A stretch of DNA of 64,000 nucleotides from Symsagittifera roscoffensis (Eukaryota; Xenacoelomorpha; Acoela; Convolutidae). This document shows positions 50,801-62,800 of the stretch, one piece after another. Every line of letters starts with the position of its first letter. Positions within the stretch are counted from its first letter, which is position 1. Made by a program: the position numbers and the translations under genes. The notes under the pieces were generated by a model. That model was not told the DNA's origin and did no database searches. It saw only the letters and a list, made by a program, of their open reading frames with translations. The DNA is taken from positions 17,050,449-17,114,448 of the forward strand of contig NC_087063.1 of assembly GCF_963678635.1 (NCBI RefSeq), in the 5' to 3' direction.

Positions 50801-53800
50801 GTTAAAATTTAAGACAAACATTAAAAATGAGCGATTTTTTTGCATCTAGTAAATTATTTCCCTGTACAGATAAAAATGGGGGTTTCATAGCAAGGTGCAA
50901 ATTTTTAGATACGTAACCATTCAATTAGTGCTTTATAGGTGTGGAAATTCTGTTCAATAGGTACCTTTGAGGGTTTGTTAGAGATCCCTTTTATAACTTA
51001 AAACCCCCTTCTTAATGAAAATGAGCACTTCTTTATGAAAATAATACCCTAAAGCTAAAATATAGAATTATGTGTGTGTGTGTGTGACTTCAGAACCGTG
51101 CCACTTGGTGTGTCAGCACCCGACACTGGACGAATTGGTCTGCATGAGTTATGACGAAGTATGTAACACCACATTTCCCTCGGACGAAAAGCGATGCCGA
51201 AATGACGAAGACAAGGACTCGGCTTGCTGTCAAACAACTAGTAATTTTTTTAACCGTTTTTCAAAACTTTTACTCGTTTTTGCCCAATATTAACTCAAAA
51301 ATTTAATTGTATCAAATAAGCTGTCATAAAAAGCTCTTACATTTATTCATATTTTAAGTTTACTTCTGAAGTTTCTTCTAAATCGATTCCAAGATCTTGC
51401 ACTTGATCCTTTTGACTAGTAAGTGTAATTTATTTTGCTTTTGCTTCTGATGTTGTACCCGTATGTCAAATTATGAATCCATTAAAATTACGGTCCTGAG
51501 TCGACGCAGACTCTGAGATGCTCCGAATAAAACGAAAATGTTACAGAAAAAGATGAAAAAAGATCTGTCAGCTAATACATAGTCAGCGAATTTTCAGCGA
51601 TAACAAAAAAATACTCAAGCTGATTGGTAACTCGGATTGTTTCTATTGAAGGCACGTTTAACCGGCAGTTTTTCTTGTGACAGAAACTATTGTATCTACT
51701 ATGCTATTACGATTTCAACTTTTTAAATCAAGATTCATGAACGTATTGAATACTCAGTCTTGGTGTTTTTAGGTTTGTTTTTGTTTTCAGCAAAAGTCCT
51801 AAAATGGTCTAATAATCACAAAGTGCATTCATTGGTATTAATGCATTTATGAATGCTCATAGGTATATATACACTTTTTGAGTTTCGAGTTTATCTGCTT
51901 AAAATAAGGTAAATTCGAATTCATCTGCTAAAAATAAGGTAAATTGCGCTCTTCATTTCCGAAAACGGATATGGCGCGAAAAAAAAAATTGGACGAATTC
52001 TAGTTTCAAAATAGGATTTTATTTTTCAGATTTCCTAGCAGAATGAAAAATTAACCTATTAATCCACTTTTCTCAAATTGGGTTGATTTTATCAAAAAAG
52101 TGTCAATCATAAATTGTTCTTGAAGTTCAACATAGATTGTTTTTGAAATTGAGGCCATATTTAGTTTTCTTTGAAATTCGAGATTGAAGTAAAAAAAACA
52201 AAGAAGGATTTGTTTTCTATTTCCATGCGTTAATGACTCTTTCCCAACTGTCTGTTTTCTATGTTTTGGTTTTCAAAACTCATAATTTTTTTGTATCGCG
52301 TTGGCTAAAGTTTTCAGTTTAAACTGTTTTCCATATCGTGTCGGTCGTTCAGCCCTCGGAACAACTATGATAGGCTATTCCTTGAAGATAACTAGGTTCT
52401 CCTTGATAGTGAATAGGTTCTCTTGAAAATAGAACGTCTTGAGTGTGCTACATTGTAACATATTTAGAAAGTTACCATTCTGATGATTGGCACAGTATGT
52501 TTTCTAATAAAATACTGTGAAAATTAACTTGTAACAGGTGAAACCTACCGCCTAGGGAGAACTGAAAAACTTCATGAAAAATCCGTATCGAAAGTTTTCC
52601 AAAATGACACAAGAGTGTAGTTTGTTAGTTGTTTTGTCTAGATCAGGGAGTTTGATATATCGGAGCAGGTCAATATCGAATATCGAAATCATGACAGTAT
52701 CGATATATCGATATTCTTCGATATTTGAAATGAAATATGGAATATCGATATTTTGCTCAAAAATGAAATGAACTAGTTTTTATTGACACCGGCACAGGAA
52801 AAAAGCTTTCATTCAAAAAAATATATTATAATTTCGTGAAAATTTGCAAACGTTTCATTTGCCAAAGTCGAAATTTAACACGAAAGTATCGAAAATATTG
52901 AAATATTTTACATTTTTATGGAAAACTCATTATTAACGTGTCAAAAATATCAATATCGATTTTAATATCGAAAACTGCCTTTCGAAAATAGCCTTCCCTG
53001 GTCTAGATACCTTTATGTCATAGCTCTGTCCATTCCCATTAATGCTGAAAATATTTTACACAGTTCGCAATCAAAAACTTACGTGTTTCAGCAGCTTCCA
53101 CAACTGAGGAAACCACTACTTTCGAGGAATCAAGCTCATCTTCATCGGCTACAACTTCAGGTTCGTCATCTGGTCCGACTAGTTCTGGATCAAGCGCTGG
53201 CTCCACAAGTTCTGGTCTAACCAGCTCAGCATCAACTTCAGGGCCAACAAGTTCCGGCTCAACATCTGCCACTACAAGTACTGGCTCAACAAGTTCTGGT
53301 GTCACGAGCCCTGGTTCGTCAACATCTGGTTCATCAGTACCATCAACCAGTTCTGCATCGTCCTCAGCTACCAGTTTCGGCTCCTCATCTGGTCCAACCA
53401 GTTCTGGATCAAGCACTGGCTCCACTAGCTCTGGCTCTACAAGTTCTGGTCTTACCAGCTCAGGATCAACTTCAGGGCCAACGAGTTCCGGCTCAACTTC
53501 TGCCACTACAAGTTCTGGCTCAACAAGTTCTGGTGTCACGAGCCCTGGGTCGTCAACTTCATCTGGTTCATCAGCACCATCAACCAGTTCTGCGTCTTCG
53601 ACAGCTACCAGTTCCGGCTCCTCATCTGGTCCAACCAGTTCTGGATCAAGCACTGGCTCCACTAGCTCTGGCTCTACAAGTTCTGGTCTGACCAGCTCAG
53701 GATCAACTTCAGGGCCAACGAGTTCCGGTTCAACTTCTGCCACTACAAGTTCTGGCTCAACAAGTTCTGGTGTCACGAGCCCTAGGTCGTCAACTTCCGG

Positions 53801-56800
53801 TTCATCAGTACCATCAACAAGTTCTGCATCCTCGACAGCTACCAGTTCCGGCTCCTCATCTGGTCCAACCAGTTCTGGATCAAGCACTGGCTCCACTAGC
53901 TCTGGCTCTACAAGTTCTGGTCTGACCAGCTCAGGATCAACTTCAGGGCCCTCGAGTTCCGGCTCAACTTCTGCCACTACAAGTTCTGGTGTCACGAGCC
54001 CTGGGTCGTCAACTTCCAGTTCATCAGTACCATCAACAAGTTCTGCATCATCGACAGCTACCAGTTCCGGCTCTTCATCTGGTCCAACCAGTTCTGGATC
54101 AAGCACTGGCTCCACTAGCTCTGCCTCTACAAGTTCTGGTCTGACCAGCTCAGGATCAACTTCAGGGCCCACGAGTTCCGGCTCAACTTCTGCCACTACA
54201 AGTTCTGGCTCAACAAGTTCTGGTGTCACGAGACCTGGGTCGTCAACTTCATCTGGCTCATCAGCACCATCAACCAGTTCTGCATCTTCCTCTGCTACCA
54301 GTTCCGGCTCTTCATCTGGTCCAACCAGTTCTGAATCAAGCACTGGCTCCACTAGCTCTGGCTCTACAAGTTCTGGTCTGACCAGCTCAGCATCAAGTTC
54401 AGGGCCAACGAGTTCCGGCTCAACTTCTGCCACTACAAGTTCTGGCTCAACAAGTTCTGGTGTCACGAGCCCTGGCTCGTCAACTTCATCTGGTTCATCA
54501 GCACCATCAACCAGTTCTGCATCTTCCTCTGCTACCAGTTCCGGCTCTTCATCTGGTCCAATCAGTTCTGGATCAAGCACTGGCTCCACTAGCTCTGGCT
54601 CTACAAGCTCTGGCCTGACCAGCTCAGGATCAACTTCAGGGCCAACGAGTTCCGGCTCAACTTCTGCCACTACAAGTTCTGGCTCAACAAGTTCTGGTGT
54701 CACGAGCCCTGGTTCGTCAACTTCATCTGGTTCATCAGCACCATCAACAAGTTCTGCATCTTCGACAGCTACCAGTTCTGGCTCCTCATCTGGTCCAACC
54801 AATTCTGGATCAAGCACTGGCTCCACTAGCTCTGGCTCTACAAGTTCTGGTCTGACCAGTTCAGGATCAACTTCAGGGCCAACGAGTTCCGGCTCAACTT
54901 CTGCCACTACAAGTTCTGGCTCAACAAGTTCTGGTGTCACGAGCCCTGGGTCGTCAACATCCGGTTCATCAGCACCATCAACCAGTTCTGCATCTTCGAC
55001 AGCTACCAGTTCCGGCTCCTCATCTGGTCCAACCAGTTCTGGACCAAGCAGTGGCTCCACTAGCTCTGGCTCTACAAGTTCTGGTCTGACCAGCTCAGGA
55101 TCTACTTCAGGACCAACGAGTTCCGGCTCAACTTCTGCCACTACAAGTTCTGGCTCAACAAGTTCTGGTGTCACGAGCCCTGGGTCGTCAACATCCGGTT
55201 CATCAGCACCATCAACCAGTTCTGCATCTTCGACAGCTACCAGTTCCGGCTCCTCATCTGGTCCAACCAGTTCTGGATCAAGCACTGGCTCCACTAGCTC
55301 TGGCTCTACAAGTTCTGGTCTGACCAGCTCAGGATCTACTTCAGGACCAACGAGTTCCGGCTCAACTTCTGCCACTACAAGTACTGGCTCAACAAGTTCT
55401 GGTGTCACGAGCCCTGGATCGTCAACATCTGGTTCATCAGTACCATCAACCAGTTCTGCATCGTCCTCAGCTACCAGTTCCGGCTCCTCATCTGGTCCAA
55501 TCAGTTCTGGATCAAGCACTGGCTCCACTAGCTCTGGCTCTACAAGCTCTGGTCTGACCAGCTCAGAATCAACTTCAGGGCCAACGAGTTCCGGCTCAAC
55601 TTCTGCAACTACAAGTTCTGGCTCAACAAGTTCTGGTGTCACGAGCCCTGGGTCGTCAACATCCGGTTCATCAGCACCCTCAACCAGTTCTGCATCTTCC
55701 TCTGCTACCAGTTCCGGCTCTTCATCTGGTCCAATCAGTTCTGGATCAAGCACTGGCTCCACTAGCTCTGGCTCTACAAGCTCTGGTCTGACCAGCTCAG
55801 GATCAACTTCAGGGCCAACGAGTTCCGGCTCAACTTCTGCCACTACAAGTTCTGGTGTCACGAGCCCTGCATCGTCAACTTCGCCTGGTTCTTCAGTACC
55901 ATCAACCAGTTCTGCGTCTTCCACAGCTACCAGTTCCGGCTCTTCATCTGGTCCAACCAGTTCTGGATCAAGCACTGGCTCCACTAGCTCTGGCACTACA
56001 AGTTCTGGATTGACCAGCTCAGGGTCAACTTCAGGGCCAACGAGTTCCGGCTCAACTTCTGCCACTACAAGTTCTGGTGTCACGAGCCCTGCATCGTCAA
56101 CTTCTTCCGGCTCATCGGTACCATCAACCACTACTGCATCTTCATCTGCTATCAGTTCCAGATCTTCATCTGGTCCAACTAGTTCTGGATCAAGCGCTGG
56201 CTCCACTAGCTCCGGCTCTACAAGTTCTGGTTTGACCAGCTCAGGATCAACTTCAGGGCCAACGCGGTCCAGCTCAACTTCTGCCACTACAACTTCTGGC
56301 TCAACAAGTTCTGGTGTCACGAGCCCTGCGTCGTCAACTTCATCTGGTTCATCAGCACCATCATCAATTCCTGCAAGTTCTCCATCCACCCAGGGCACAA
56401 CTGAGGAAACCACTACTTTCGAGGAGTCAAGCTCATCTTCATCGGCTACAACTTCAGGTTCGTCATCTGGTCCGACTAGTTCTGGATCAAGCGCTGGCTC
56501 CACAAGTTCTGGTCTAACCAGCTCAGCATCAACTTCAGGGCCAACAAGTTCCGGCTCAACTTCTGCCACTACAAGTACTGGCTCAACAAGTTCTGGTGTC
56601 ACGAGCCCTGGATCGTCAACATCTGGTTCATCAGTACCATCAACGAGTTCTGCATTGTCCTCAGCTACCAGTTCCGGCTCCTCATCTGGTCCAACCAGTT
56701 CTGGATCAAGCACTGGCTCTACTAGCTCTGGCTCTACAAGTTCTGGTCTTACCAGCTCAGGATCAACTTCAGGGCCAACGAGTTCCGGCTCAACTTCTGC

Positions 56801-59800
56801 CACTACAAGTTCTGGCTCCACAAGTTCTGGTGTCACAAGCCCTGGATCGTCAACCTCGTCTGGTTCCACGGTACCATCAACTAGTTCTGCATCTTCCTCA
56901 GCTACCAGTTCCGGATCCTCGTCAGGCCCCACCAGTTCTGGATCAAGCGCTGTCTCCACAAGCTCTGGCTCTACAAGTTCGGGTTTGACCAGCTCAGGAT
57001 CAACTTCAGGGCCTACAAGTTCGGGCTCAACTTCTGCCACTACAAGTTCTGGCTCAACACGTTCTGGTGTTACAAGCCCTGGATCATCAACTTCGTCTGG
57101 ATCGTCAGTGCCATCAACCAGTTCTGCATCTTCCTCAGCTACCAGCTCTGGCTTCTCGTCAGTCCCAACCAGTTCTGGATCAAGCGCTGGCTCCACAAGC
57201 TCTGGCTCTACAAGTTCTAGTCTGACCAGCTCAGGATCCACTTCAGGGATCACAAGTTCCGGATCAACATCTGCCACTACAAGTTCTGGCTCAACAAGTT
57301 CTGGTGTCACAAGCCCCGGATCGTCAACTTCGTCTGGATCGTCAGTGCGATCAACCAGTTCTGCATCTTCCTCAGCTACCAGTTCTGGCTCCTCGTCAGT
57401 CCCAACCAGTTCTGGATCAAGCGCTGGCTCCACAAGCTCTGGTTCTACAAGTTCTGGTCTGACCAGCTCGGGATCAACTACAGGGCCAGCAAGTTCTGGT
57501 TCAACTTCTGCCACTACAAGTTCTGGCTCAACAAGTTCTGGTGTCACAAGCCCCGGATCGTCAACCAGTTCTGCTTCTTCCTCAGCTACCAGTTCGGGCT
57601 CTTCATCTGGCCCAGCCAGTTCTGGTTCAAGCGCTGGCTCCACAAGCTCTGGCTCTACAAGTTCTGGTCTGACCAGCTCAGGATCAACTTCAGGGCCAAC
57701 GAGTTCCGGCTCAACTTCTGCCACTACAAGTTCTGGTGTCACGAGCCCTGCATCGTCAACTTCGCCTGGTTCCTCAGTACCATCAACTAGTTCTGCATCT
57801 TCGTCAGCTACCAGTTCCGGCTCCTCGTCAGGCCCAACCAGTTCAGGATCAAGCGCTGGCTCCACAAGCCCTGGCTCTACAAGTTCTGGTCTGACCAGCT
57901 CAGGATCAACTTCAGGGCTCACAAGTTCCGGCTCAACATCTGCCACTACAAGTTCTGGCTCAACAAGTTCTGGTGTCACAAGCCCTGGATCGTCAATTTC
58001 GTCTGGTTCATCAGTACCACCAACCAGTTCTGCATCTTCCTCAGTTACCAGTTCCGGCTCTTCATCAGGTCCAACCAGTTCTGGATCAAGCGCTGGCTCC
58101 ACAAGCCCTGGCTCTTCAAGCTCTGGTCTGACCAGCTCAGGATCAACTTCAGGGCCCACAAGTTCCGGCTCAACATCTGCGACCACAAGTTCTGGCTCAA
58201 CAAGTACTGGTGTCACAAGCCCTGGATCTTCAGCTTCGACTGGATCGTCAGTACCATCAACCAGTTCGGCTTCTTCCTCAGCTACCAGTTCCGGCTCCTC
58301 GTCAGGCCCAACCAGTTCTGGATCAAGCGCTGGCTCCACAAGCTCTGGCTCTACAAATTCTGGTGTGACCAGTCCAGGATCAACTTCAGGGCCTACAAGT
58401 TCGGGCTCAACTTCTGCCACTACAAGCTCTGGCTCAACAAGTTCTGCTGTCACAAGCCCTGGATCATCAACTTTGTCTGGTTCATCAGTACCATCAACCA
58501 GTTCTGCATCTTCTTCGGCTACCAGTTCCGGCTCCTCATCAGGCCCAACGAGCTCTGGATCAAGCGCTGTCTCCACAAGCTCTGGCTCTACAAGTTCGGG
58601 TTTGACCAGCTCAGGATCAACTTCAGGGCCTACAAGTTTGGGCTCAACTTCTGCCACTACAAGTTCTGGTGTTACAAGCCCTGGATCATCAACTTCGTCC
58701 GGCTCATCGGTACCATCAACAACTTCTGCATCATCCTCAGCTACCAGTTCCGGCTCTTCATCAGGTCCAACCAGTTCTGGATCAAGCACTGGCTCCACGA
58801 GTCCTGGCTCTACAAGTTCGGGTTTGACCAGCTCAGGATCAACTTCAGGGCCTATAAGTTCGGGCTCAACTTCTGCCACTACAAGTTTTGGCTCAACAAG
58901 TTCTGGTGTCACGAGCCCTGGATCGTCAACATCTGGTTCATCAGTACCATCAACCAATTCTGCATCGTCCTCAGCTACCAGTTCCGGCTCTTCATCTGGT
59001 CCAACCAGTTCTGGATCAAGCACTGGCTCCACAAGCTCTGGCTCTACAAGTTCTGGTTTGACCAGCTCAGGATCAACATCAGGGCCTACAAGTTCGGGCT
59101 CAACTTCTGCCACTACAAGTTCTGGCTCAACAAGTTCTGGTGTTACAAGCCCTGGATCATCAACTTCGTTCGGCTCATCGATACCATCAACAACTTCTGC
59201 ATCATCCTCAGCTACCAGTTCCGGCTCTTCATCAGGTCCAACCAGTTCTGGATCAAGCGCTGGCTCCACAAGTCCTGGCTCTACAAGTTCGGGTTTGACC
59301 AGCTCAGGATCAACTTCAGGGCCTACAAGTTCGGGCTCAACTTCTGCCACTACAAGTTCTGGCTCAACAAGTTCTGGTGTTACAAGCCCTGGATCGTCAA
59401 CTTCGTCTGGTTCATCAGTACCATCAACCAGTTCTGCATCTTCCTCAGCTACCAGTTCCGGCTCTTCATCAGGCCCAACCAGTTCTGGATCAAGCGCTGG
59501 CTCCACAAGCCCTGGCTCTACAAGCTCTGGTCTGACCAGCTCAGGATCAACTTCAGGGCCTACAAGTTCGGGCTCAACTTCTGCAACTACAAGTTCTGGC
59601 TCAACAAGTTCTGGTGTTACAAGCCCTGGATCGTCAACTTCGTCTGGTTCATCAGTACCATCAACCAGTTCTGCATCTTCCTCAGCTACCAGTTCCGGCT
59701 CTTCATCAGGCCCAACCAGTTCTGGATCAAGCGCTGGCTCCACAAGCCCTGGCTCTACAAGCTCTGGTCTGATCAGCTCAGGATCAACTTCAGGGCCTAC

Positions 59801-62800
59801 AAGTTCCGGCTCAACATCTGCCAGTACAAGTTCTGGCTCAACAAGTTCTGGTCTCACAAGCCCTGGATCGTCAACTTCGTCTGGTTCATCAGTACCATCA
59901 ACAAGTTCTGCATCTTCTTCAGCTACCAGTTCCGGCTCCTCATCTGGTCCAACCAGTTCTGGATCAAGCGCTGGCTCCACAAGTCCTGGCTCTACAAGTT
60001 CGGGTTTGACCAGCTCAGGATCAACTTCAGGGCCTACAAGTTCGGGCTCAACTTCTGCCACTACAAGTTCTGGCTCAACAAGTTCTGGTGTTACAAGCCC
60101 TGGATCGTCAACTTCGTCTGGTTCATCAGTACCATCAACCAGTTCTGCATCTTCCTCAGCTACCAGTTCCGGCTCTTCATCAGGCCCAACCAGTTCTGGA
60201 TCAAGCGCTGGCTCCACAAGCCCTGGCTCTACAAGCTCTGGTCTGACCAGCTCAGGATCAACTTCAGGGCCTACAAGTTCGGGCTCAACTTCTGCCACTA
60301 CAAGTTCTGGCTCAACAAGTTCTGGTGTTACAAGCCCTGGATCGTCAACTTCGTCTGGTTCATCAGTACCATCAACCAGTTCTGCATCTTCCTCAGCTAC
60401 CAGTTCCGGCTCTTCATCAGGCCCAACCAGTTCTGGATCAAGCGCTGGCTCCACAAGCCCTGGCTCTACAAGCTCTGGTCTGACCAGCTCAGGATCAACT
60501 TCAGGGCCTACAAGTTCGGGCTCAACTTCTGCCACTACAAGTTCTGGCTCAACAAGTTCTGGTGTTACAAGCCCTGGATCGTCAACTTTGTCTGGTTCAT
60601 CAGTACCATCAACCAGTTCTGCATCTTCCTCAGCTACCAGTTCCGGCTCTTCATCAGGCCCAACCAGTTCTGGATCAAGCGCTGGCTCCACAAGCCCTGG
60701 CTCTACAAGCTCTGGTCTGATCAGCTCAGGATCAACTTCAGGGCCTACAAGTTCCGGCTCAACATCTGCCAGTACAAGTTCTGGCTCAACAAGTTCTGGT
60801 CTCACAAGCCCTGGATCGTCAACTTCGTCTGGTTCATCAGTACCATCAACAAGTTCTGCATCTTCTTCAGCTACCAGTTCCGGCTCCTCATCTGGTCCAA
60901 CCAGTTCTGGATCAAGCACTGGCTCCACAAGCTCTGGCTCTACAAGTTCTGGTTTGACCAGCTCAGGCTCAACTTCAGGGCCTACAAGTTCGGGCTCAAC
61001 TTCTGCCACTACAAGTTCTGGCTCAACAAGTTCTGGTGTTACAAGCCCTGGATCGTCAACTTCGTCTGGTTCATCAGTACCATCAACCAGTTCTGCATCT
61101 TCCTCAGCTACCAGTTCCGGCTCTTCATCAGGCCCAACCAGTTCTGGATCAAGCGCTGGCTCCACAAGCCCTGGCTCTACAAGCTCTGGTCTGACCAGCT
61201 CAGGATCAACTTCAGGGCCTACAAGTTCGGGCTCAACTTCTGCCACTACAAGTTCTGGCTCAACAAGTTCTGGTGTTACAAGCCCTGGATCGTCAACTTC
61301 GACTGGTTCATCAGTACCATCAACCAGTTCTGCATCTTCCTCAGCTACCAGTTCCGGCTCCTCATCTGGTCCAACCAGTTCTGGATCAAGCACTGGCTCC
61401 ACAAGTTCTGGCTCAACAAGTTCTGGTGTTACAAGCCCTGGATCATCAACTTCGTTCGGCTCATCGATACCATCAACAACTTCTGCATCATCCTCAGCTA
61501 CCAGTTCCGGCTCTTCATCAGGTCCAACCAGCTCTGGATCAAGCGCTGGCTCCACAAGTCCTGGCTCTACAAGTTCGGGTTTGACCAGCTCAGGATCAAC
61601 TTCAGGGCCTACAAGTTCGAGCTCAACTTCTGCCACTACAAGTTCTGGCTCAACAAGTTCTGGTGTTACAAGCCCTGGATCGTCAACTTCGTCTGGTTCA
61701 TCAGTACCATCAACCAGTTCTGCATCTTCCTCAGCTACCAGTTCCGGCTCTTCATCAGGCCCAACCAGTTCTGGATCAAGCGCTGGCTCCACAAGCCCTG
61801 GCTCTACAAGCTCTGGTCTGACCAGCTCAGGATCAACTTCAGGGCCTACAAGTTCGGGATCAACTTCTGCCACTACAAGTTCTGGCTCAACAAGTTCTGG
61901 TGTTACAAGCCCTGGATCGTCAACTTCGTCTGGTTCATCAGTACCATCAACCAGTTCTGCATCTTCCTCAGCTACCAGTTCCGGCTCTTCATCAGGCCCA
62001 ACCAGTTCTGGATCAAGCGCTGGCTCCACAAGTTCTGGCTCTACGAGTTCTGGCGTGACCAGTGCAGGATCAACTTCAGGGCCTACAAGTTCGGGCTCAA
62101 CTTCTGCCACTACAAGCACTGGCTCAACAAGTTCTGCTGTCACAAGCCCTGGATCATCATTTTCGTCTGGTTCATCAGTACCATCAACAAGTTCTGCATC
62201 TTCCTCAGCTACCAGTTCCGGCTCTTCATCAGGCCCAACCAGTTCTGGATCAAGCGCTGGCTCCACAAGTTCTGGCTCTACGAGTTCTGGCGTGACCAGT
62301 GCAGGATCAACTTCAGGGCCTACAAGTTCGGGCTCAACTTCTGCCACTACAAGCACTGGCTCAACAAGTTCTGGTGTTACAAGCCCTGGATCGTCAACTT
62401 CGTCTGGTTCATCAGTACCATCAACCAGTTCTGCATCTTCCTCAGCTACCAGTTCCGGCTCTTCATCAGGCCCAACCAGTTCTGGATCAAGCGCTGGCTC
62501 CACAAGCCCTGGCTCTACAAGCTCTGGTCTGATCAGCTCAGGATCAACTTCAGGGCCTACAAGTTCCGGCTCAACATCTGCCAGTACAAGTTCTGGCTCA
62601 ACAAGTTCTGGTCTCACAAGCCCTGGATCGTCAACTTCGTCTGGTTCATCAGTACCATCAACAAGTTCTGCATCTTCTTCAGCTACCAGTTCCGGCTCCT
62701 CATCTGGTCCAACCAGTTCTGGATCAAGCGCTGTCTCCACAAGCTCTGGCTCTACAAGTTCTGGTTTCACCAGTTCAGGATCAACTTCAGGGCCTACAAG

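Larger units (their letters stand above)
51241..53091. other. Intron 31 (1.85 kb)
   Basis: Contains a ~280 bp family copy (about 51960-52270) and an 'atatcgatat'-rich stretch (52660-52980). The acceptor is 'gtttcagcag', a tandem NAGNAG site. No exon recognised. Confidence 0.6.
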
